From assembly GCA_018873245.2 (NCBI GenBank), contig JAEMBT020000008.1:12195172-12259171 (forward strand): 64,000 nt of DNA. Direction: 5' to 3'. A program made the translations under genes and the position numbers. Source of the stretch: Archegozetes longisetosus. Taxonomy: Eukaryota > Arthropoda > Arachnida > Sarcoptiformes > Trhypochthoniidae. Numbering within the stretch: the first letter of the stretch is position 1; every line of letters starts with the position of its first letter. The notes beneath the pieces are model-generated. The model was not told the DNA's origin, did not search any database, and saw nothing but the letters and a program-made list of their open reading frames with translations. Shown here piece by piece: positions 56,403 through 64,000 of this stretch.

Positions 56403-59400
56403 CTAAGTCAAATTTGAATAATTTCGCTCATTCTTACCTGGAGTTTGATGTGATGTAGTTGTTGTAGTAGTTGTAGGACTGAATGGATATAATAAGCTAT
56501 GATTGGCTGGACTTGAAGTCGAAGAAAAAGGTAGTCCTGTTTGTGAACTAAAATACCGGTGAATTTGTGGATTATTATACCACTGAGAATTAAGGTTAGA
56601 CAACATGTGAAGGTTCAACAATTGTTGATGATTTGCAGAGAAGTTCATTGGGTTAGTTGTTGACGTGATAACACTTGAAGAGTTCTGATAACTCTGTTTA
56701 GACTGATGTTTACTACTATTAGAACTGTTTTCATTTGATTTGCTATGAGAAACCGGAGCAATACTTATTGAACTGTCACGATTTGAATTTCTAGCTATTT
56801 GTGACTGAAGTAACAAATGATCCATATTTTGAATCTCTCGTCGATAATCTTGTTTCGATAATTCTTTTTGAGTCGAACTCGATGACTGAACCATAGTCTT
56901 CTTTTTAACCATGTCTGAGTTTCGATGAAAACTCATTTGGCTCGTAGGCGTTGTTGAACTGGTTGAAGGCAAATGTTTGTTCACTAACTTTTGCTGCAAC
57001 TGAACAGACTTTTGATGCTGTGCTTGCTGTTGATGTAATTGTTGTACTTTCTTAAAGGGTTCAGGAGAGGAAGCAATTTCAATACAAACCTCGGATTTCG
57101 AATCTTTGTTAGGAGTACTGTTGAAACTTTTGCTCAACATCTCAGCGATGGGCAATGATGTTTGTGGTAATGAGGTTGTTTTTGAGCTGCGTTGACTGCT
57201 TGTAGAACTGACTACTGATGAATTTGGGTAATCACCTAATGATTGCTCGATTACTTTCTGAAGACATGCCTCACGACTCAGTTTCTCGTGTTTGCTTGAC
57301 TGAAGAATTGAACTCATAGCTAATGGAGAAACTGAAGGTGACGGAGTGTTCGATTTTATAACTGTCACGTTTGGCGATGTCTTCAGATTGATTGGCGATA
57401 ATCTTACATTGGGTGTATTCAATGGTTTTGGTGATGAACGCGCTTTTGTCGATAAGTCGACAGTTGATAAATTAATGACATCACAATTATTTACATTATC
57501 TTTAGTTTCTTTAACGGCAGGCATGAATTTACCAACGAGTCCTTCACTCATTTGATCATTCATTTTATGATATGTACTCGAAAGCGATTTTATAGTAGTG
57601 TTTGACGGCAGTTTCAGTTCGATCGCTTCGATTTCATCATTAGTCAAAGCCACTTTATTCGGCTTATCGGCAATGAACGATTGAACTTTTGCAGGCTTTT
57701 CGAATGACTGCTGTTGCGTTTGGACTTTATTAATTTTGTCTACATGTACAATTTGTGACGACGATTGATTAGGTGTGGATGAGTGCGATGAATGAGCGAC
57801 TGATTGTGAACCTGATTGTGATGATTGCTGTGACGATTGTTGTTCCGGTGGTAGTATTCCTTTGACCCATTCTGCCTTATGCTTCAATATCTCTAAACTC
57901 ATCCAACCCTTGGGCCAAATAGGTTTGACCTCTTTGTCTAAAAACTCATACAAATATTCCTTAAGGGAAACCGACTGATTCTTTGCCCCCATTTGGTCGT
58001 ATAAATTGATTTTATAATTGACGGCTTCATTCAATAGCGTCTTAAGACTGTCGTTCCATGGAAATACTCTTCGAGGATATTTAGGTTCGGTTTGATTCGA
58101 CACCAAACCGTTTTGTTTGTTGCGTTCGAATGTCAGCTTTATCTCTTCGCATGACTTCTGATACTTTTTAGTTACATCTGGCTGCAATCTCTTCACGATC
58201 GTTGCTATATTTGCGATCGCTGTCTGCAGTCCATATTCTATGGCTTCAAATAAAACTTTCTTTGCCCTTGACATCAATGTTTGTTTAGTACATGGAAGAT
58301 GTAATGCCAAATGTGAGTATATCTGTGTTCTTTGAGAAGGTGGCAGTTCTCGCGATTTTGATTCAATACTAAAGCACAATTGAAAAGACATTTAAGATGT
58401 TGTAATCAAAATTTAGTTAAAAGTTCTTACTCTAATAGCATTTTATTGACATCGCTATTGAAAAAGTTACGCTTCCCATCATTTGATGCGTGAGCCAACT
58501 GTTTAATAATAAAAATAACATATTCAATTAGTACTTAAATGTTAGAAGCAAAACACTGCTATTTTTCAATACTTTTTTGATTTTGTCCAGAGTTGAAAAC
58601 AAATCTGGAGGTAAACCGTCAGGTAATTTAACGGAATCAGGAATGGGATAATCTTTTTTATTGAGATCTTCTGCATCAGAACTACCGGCAGAACCGTTTC
58701 TCTCTTCACCATTTCCCTGATCTTCTCCCTTGGCCACAGACTCAACAATATCTCTAACCGAAGCCGAGACAACAACAGCTGCGCTCGAATTCGAGTCATT
58801 GATCTCTATTTCTTCTATTTCATTGCTATTATCATTTTGATTGGTCTGTTGCTGTTTCTTTTGCTGAAGCATTTGCGCTACCGTTTTGTTAGGACTCGGG
58901 ATTTTACTTTTACGAGACTTTTTTAATTCAGTGCTCGATCGGCGACCCTTTTGTGACTGTAACTCCAGTTTACGTTTGCGCTATAAAACAATTTAATTTA
59001 AAAGTTGACAAGACATTTGCTCATAAAGTTCTAAAATTTAATGTCATGAAAGGAAAGGTCTTAGATCTAATATCTAAAAAGTGTTCGTGGAAAATTTCTT
59101 AAGATTTTGAATATGTTCAATATAATTTATAACTTCAATAATTTCATTGAAATCGAAAAATAGTCGATTTTATAAATTAAAAATTGAGCCAAACCTTGAG
59201 AACAGGTCTGATGTTGTCCTCATCGTCTTCATTGTCGTTCTCGTCAGGAGAAAGGGGTCTGAATTCAAGCTCACCGCAATTAATATAAAAACCTCCGTAT
59301 TGTGTGGTGAGAGTCGATGGAACTAATTCATCATAAGCTTCTTCATTATCAATAAAAGGATCAGTTTCATCATAACCCATTCCTTTATCGATATAGTCTT

Positions 59401-60179
59401 CCCATTGACTTCTCTTCTTCGGCCCATATTTTTCCTGAAATTGTTTCTCTAATTGTCTCAATTTATGTTCGTCATTATCCACGAACGGGTCATCACTCGC
59501 GTTTAAACCATTGGTTTGTTCTCCCTTTCAATAATTCGTAAATTCAATATTAAAAATAGTTGTATATCAAATTATTAACGATTAATCAGTAGTAAAAGGC
59601 TTAGAAATTCAATAGACTTTTGTGATAAGTATTGCTCAAGATATTGAAATGTTTTATATTTTATTCAAAAACAGAAAACTTTACTTTTAACTGTATTAAT
59701 GAGGTATTTGTTTAAGTCTCTACAACGTAAAACTTAGAATAAAATAAACAGAAGATAAAAATTTTAATTAAAAAACGAGAAAGATAAGTAAACAAAAAAT
59801 TGATTCAACTAAGACTTAAAAAGCGTTAGATTCAAACCACAGAAAGTGGACATCAAATACACAGAAATATTTGACGTCAAAGCGAGACAATATTGAAATC
59901 GATGTAAAGACCGTAAAACCGGATAAAATCGGCGTAAAAAATTCTTACGTTCTTATCAGTATGTCCTTTAGTCAAATCGTTGAAAGAGAATTCATTGCAT
60001 TGATTTTTGTCAGTATTTAACTCCAAAACAAATCGCTTAGTTTTCGGTTCTTTGTTATCCGACTTCGATTTGTTATTGTCTTTATTCTTCTTGTTGTTTT
60101 CACTCTTTTCTAAATTGTTATTATTATTATTAATATTAGAAACAGTTTTAAGTGATATTCGTCTCACTTCCGAACTCAT
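56403..60179 (-). CDS. UBN1: Ubinuclein (HIRA histone chaperone subunit)
   Basis: Exons 60179-59949, 59524-59195, 58980-58573, 58498-58431 and 58368-56403 are phase-consistent and give about 1,000 residues. The N-terminus has [20 protein letters not shown], the Hpc2-related block follows as [20 protein letters not shown] and [20 protein letters not shown], and a conserved middle domain starts [18 protein letters not shown], continuing [20 protein letters not shown] and [20 protein letters not shown]. The C-terminal half is low-complexity Ser/Gln/Thr-rich. Ubinuclein binds HIRA and H3.3-H4 and helps deposit H3.3 outside S phase; it acts in the nucleus. The C-terminal end is uncertain: a good donor (CCAG/GTAAGA) lies just before the stop, so a further exon may exist. 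Confidence 0.94.
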
Positions 60180-62111
60180 TGTTCTTTTAATTATTTAATT
60201 ATTTCAATCATTTTCTTCTCATAACAAATAACTGTTAAACTGATTGGAAACAAAACAAAATAAATCAATTATTAATAAGTTATAAATAAATCAGTCATTA
60301 ATTAGAGTTCAGTTTAATTACAATTAAGTCATTAAATAAAGTCATTAGTGATAGTCCGCCATCACATGTGAGACGTTGTGAGACATCTCTTAATACAATG
60401 ACAACAATACATGAATATAATTTGACTCTATTTTTGAATATATAACTTTTATTAAGCTGTTCTGCCTCACGTCAACGTTTATAAATAGGACCAAAATTAC
60501 TGCTCCTTATGCTATGTTTTGCTATACTATTTCTACCCTTGTGTAAGCTTTCACTTCATTCATCCAATCGTTTAATGAAAGAAAAGTAATATTTACACAA
60601 ATTATGACATCAATTATGTAATGAAATTTAAGTTGAATTACCTCTTCATTCAATGTTTTATTGATTTTTTCCATTATCCTATAAAAGTATATTCTCACTG
60701 AGTTTTTATCGAACAAATTTTAGTTTTTGTCAACACATTGACTAAAGCTTTCTATAGGAATTTTTACTCAAATACTTATGTAATTTTCTCAGTCAGACAA
60801 TGAAACAGTGATATGTTTATCTGTCAAACACTAAGAAAGCACTGGTAGTTAGCTTTTTAGCAATACATAAAAGCTATGAAAGTTTGTGACTTTAAGGGCA
60901 TATAGACTTTATGGTTAATTTGTGCAAGTCAAGCAAGTTTGATATCTCGGCATCAAGTTTATTATTTCAAGTTTATCAACTTTTTTTCTATACGATACTG
61001 CGTTAAAACCTCAATCACAACATGATATGGTTTTTTCGTTCAGTAAAGTTCAATGGGTATAACTAGGCAAACTTGAGTTAAACCAATCAAAATTTTCCGT
61101 ACATAGGCGTCAAATATAGCACAGTATAGTACAGAACTTCTCATAAGTGTGTGAGTTTGCACTCAATAGTCAGTTCTGATAAGGCTTCAATTTATGTTAA
61201 CTTTTAAATATGACACTTTGAACCTTCAAAAACTAATTACTAATCCAAACAACTTACAAGTCATACACAAATCACTAAAACCAAGTCAGTCATTTTCCAT
61301 TCAATCAAAAACACTTTTGTTTTGATAATATGAATCAAACCTTTTATAACATCAAAAACTATTAACAAATTTTGTATAAAGCTGCTTAACTGTCATTAAA
61401 TTTAATTGAAAATGAATTAAAGCGGTGATTACCTAGTATTTGATTCATAATACTTGTATTATTGAAACAAAGGCATGCTTTCGATTGAATAGAAAACGAC
61501 TGGATTTTATTCTTAGTAGTTTTGAGCATGACTTATAAGTTTCCTGAGTCACTAATTAGTTTTTGAAGATTCAAAGTATCGTATTTAAAGGCTAACATTA
61601 AGCCTTATCAGAAGTGACTATTCAGTACAAAATCACACTCTAATGAGAAGCATTGTACGCACGGAAAGTTTGCATTACTGCATGTGTGTTTCACTTGTAA
61701 TCCTGTCTAAATGAAACTCTTATCCCACGCAAAATCCGGGACTCATTCCTATAAGTACAGACTTTTAGGAAGCACTATAGATTTCATAGATTAGACAAGT
61801 CAATTAGAAAAATCCATGAAAAATTGTGTCGAAAGTAGAGGTTTCATCAGAAATGAGACAAACATATCAAGTATCGTTTCAGTTAGATAACATAAAATCA
61901 ATGATCTATCCGCTATAATTTGTGTATTATGCACAGAACCGTAGCCAGAAATTATAGTCTGCTAGGCCAGAATTTTAAATTTGGTCAAATTCTGATTTAG
62001 AATGGCATATTTAGAGTCTTGAAAAATAAATCTGAGTTTCACTCTGAAAGAAGTGATGTTGCAAATCACGCTTAGTTTAAGCTAAGGTTATGTCTATCCC
62101 AGACGGTACAA
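60180..62111. other. Intergenic, one possible tiny coding region
   Basis: 5' flank of ubinuclein followed by 1.9 kb of AT-rich DNA. On the minus strand an ATG at 60674 opens a 50-codon frame (MEKINKTLNEE ... WMNEVKAYTRVEIV) ending at 60522. A GT donor after LNEE and no matching family leave it unassigned. Nothing else recognised. Confidence 0.35.
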
Positions 62112-62119
62112 CCTAAGCT

Positions 62120-62583
62120 TAGAGATAATGATTTTCGGTATTATTTATTTTGGAAGTTCGGCGGTCAAAATCGGTTATATTAATTTATTTAGAAATTCAG
62201 TATTTTCGGCATCGAAAAAATTATTAAAAATTTACATCAAAATCCGGTTTACTCAGTTTAAAAACTAGTAATCGAGAATATCCTCTACATCACTATTGAA
62301 ATACATAATCATTGAAACTGTCTCAGCATTCATTTTATATCTTTTAGGATTCTGAATGTCACGAAGTTTACTGAATGATCTTTCGGCGTCTAAACTATTT
62401 ATTGCTATACATAAGTGATTAATTGCTATAGATTTTAAGTTTTATCATTTTTTATCCCCTATTAAGCATAGTTAATCCCTAAGAAACATTCAGTTAATTT
62501 CGGTATGTGGCCGAAAACTTTGATAAAATTTCGGCGGTTGGAATCGGTTAAAATCGGTTTCAAACCGATAATCATTATCTCTA
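62120..62583 (-). mobile_element. hAT remnant with perfect 8-bp duplication
   Basis: 464 bp between direct repeats CCTAAGCT (62112-62119, 62584-62591). Ends are TAGAGATAATGATTTTCGGT and the reverse complement of TAGAGATAATGATTATCGGT. The minus strand still encodes the hAT dimerisation region: INSLDAERSFSKLRDIQNP, then KRYKMNAETVSMIMYFNSD. The TSD is intact, so the insertion is fairly young. Confidence 0.92.
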
Positions 62584-62591
62584 CCTAAGCT

Positions 62592-63504
62592 CAACATAAG
62601 CATTAATTTTATCTGCAACGATGTCACTCGTTTCAAAGCAAGGCTTAAAATAATAGCTGTCTACTAACTCAAAACTAGTCACTAAAATCAATGAGTTTGA
62701 TTCGAAATTGCAAAACTTTTAGTTCGAAAAACCACTTATCTTAGGCTAAAAAATAATAGTAGTTAACACGATTTAAATCTTAGAAAAACTAAGCTAGATA
62801 TGAGCTCGTTCTGCGAATATTACGTTGAAGATGTGAACAAAATTCAAAAGCATTTAGTAGATTAGTTTGAGATTGCAAACTAAATTCAAACATTTCATGA
62901 ACATTCCGCGGGAATCAATCATTTGAATTAGTATTGCCGACAAATAGATTAGTTTGTGATGACAATAAAGCTTTTCGAAGATTTGATAAAATAGTCGTAA
63001 CGTTATTTATGTAAAAGATTTGAAAGTATTAATAAGTCGCATGCGTATCAATCCATGCGTCGGACCGTCAGCTCCTGACCTCTATAATTTAAGTGAACTA
63101 ATCTGTAAATTTAAGGTTTTAAAGAGAAAGGTTTAAAGCGTACTATAAACGAACGAGAGTCTATTGGTTTAGACTGAACACTTTTCACTATACAGAAGTG
63201 TAAAAATCACAAATTTTTTAAGCCTTTAACATCATTAACGTTAAGTTATCTATTTGAATACAAGTGAAACGATGGAGAAGGGTTCGCCAAAAGACGATTT
63301 TAATGTGACGTTTTTTGTGTATAATGTTATCTTATTGAAACATTAAAGAAATTTATAGTGAATGCTCGAAACGCAATCTATCATCTCAAAATCATAAGAT
63401 TAGAGAGATTTATTTTTTAACCCGAAGCGTGGATCCATACGTGTTTGTCGTTTGTATCGAACAAAACAATATAATCAAAACGAAAATAAATCGTGATTTG
63501 AAAC
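62592..63504. other. Intergenic, SNRNP200 promoter side
   Basis: AT-rich, becoming less so near 63400-63500 just upstream of the SNRNP200 start. No defined promoter motif found. Confidence 0.4.
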
Positions 63505-63892
63505 ATGGCGGACGCGACCGCGCGATCGCTTCAATACGAATACAAAGCGGTATTTATTCATTTATTTACTATTAATTGACGCTTAATTAAATATCAACCA
63601 GTTGATTGTTTTAATTATGTCTATTTAGAATTCAAATCTTGTTCTTCAAGCGGATACTCGACTTATCGAACGCAGACCTCGAGATGAGGCTACCGGTGAA
63701 GTGGTTTCCCTCACGGGTAAATTGTCCTCAACTCGAATGGGAGACAGATATATCAGAACGAAACCGACAAGCAGTAAAAGAGATAAAGAAAAAGCTAAAA
63801 AGTCACGTAAATTAACACAAAATGAGTCGTCAAAATATGAATTATCTAAACTTAAAGGACAGTCATTGCTATCCGAAGAAGTTGGAGAAACG
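63505..63892 (+). CDS. SNRNP200: SNRNP200/Brr2 U5 snRNP helicase, N-terminal exons (partial)
   Basis: Two exons, 63505-63549 and 63629-63892, join in phase zero. They encode [15 protein letters not shown], then NSNLVLQADTRLIERRPRDE, ATGEVVSLTGKLSSTRMGDR and a lysine-rich stretch to KLKGQSLLSEEVGET, closely matching the start of human SNRNP200 ([20 protein letters not shown]). Brr2 is the DExH ATPase that unwinds U4/U6 during spliceosome activation; the full protein exceeds 2,000 residues, so only the beginning is in this window. The donor at 63893 is a good GT; the following AG at 63953-63954 does not open a frame resembling Brr2, so exon three probably lies beyond 64000. Confidence 0.95.
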
Positions 63893-64000
63893 GTAAAAAT
63901 ATTTCTTTTATCTAAGATTTAATTAATCTTTGTTGATGTATTTGTAGTATTTCAGGAACTGTTTGAAAATTCAAGATTTTATCTGTTTTTCATTGTTTTT

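Noticed and set aside
63955-64000. Third SNRNP200 exon
   Set aside because: The translation after this AG does not resemble Brr2, so the AG is probably not used.

Overview
This is nuclear DNA from an AT-rich animal genome: genes are intron-bearing (GT-AG), proteins are metazoan, and transposon debris is dense. Gene content (Medea/SMAD4, FER-type kinase, KIBRA-like WW protein, ubinuclein, Brr2, juvenile-hormone-acid-methyltransferase-like enzymes, a MOLO1-like protein) fits an arthropod. Compact introns and expanded small secreted or membrane proteins make me favour a mite or related chelicerate, but that is an inference without a marker gene. All exon borders below were worked out by hand from splice motifs and reading phase.

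Layout. 0-3.5 kb: a four-helix membrane protein gene, a hAT MITE with a perfect 8-bp target duplication, a 1.15 kb foldback repeat and a small MITE. 3.98-6.25 kb (-): SMAD4/Medea. 6.98-8.43 kb (-): MOLO1-like membrane protein. 9.07-10.10 kb (+): a short KIBRA-like protein. 10.73-12.77 kb (-): type-B carboxylesterase/cholinesterase-like. 14.07-19.04 kb (-): FER/FPS tyrosine kinase. 20.53-21.93 kb (+): choline/ethanolamine kinase. 22.11-23.83 kb (-): a predicted secreted protein built of tandem dynein-light-chain-like modules, which I do not recognise as a described architecture.

24.67-40.50 kb is one large imperfect palindrome centred near 33.76 kb on a mariner-like MITE. Each arm carries an intact three-exon JHAMT-like methyltransferase gene, the two transcribed divergently. 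The arms have since collected different insertions (mariner, unknown 0.7-0.8 kb pieces on the left; a Tc1-type MITE and a hAT element on the right), and the last exon exists in four copies, two intact and two broken. 40.5-47.3 kb is a transposon graveyard (two hAT transposase fragments, a novel-looking MITE family, a GC-richer hairpin segment, a Tc3-like element, a kinase fragment).

48.5-49.6 kb (+): a secreted cysteine-rich plus C2-like protein. 51.5-52.0 kb: Tc1-like remnant. 52.85-55.82 kb (+): two tandem D-aspartate/D-amino-acid oxidase paralogues with different peroxisomal C-terminal tripeptides and different single introns. 56.40-60.18 kb (-): ubinuclein, subunit of the HIRA histone chaperone complex. 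62.1-62.6 kb: hAT remnant with perfect 8-bp duplication. 63.5 kb to the window end (+): start of SNRNP200/Brr2.

The genes are unrelated single loci; only the JHAMT-like pair and the DDO pair are local duplications. The most unusual items are the methyltransferase palindrome and the extracellular dynein-light-chain-like repeat protein.
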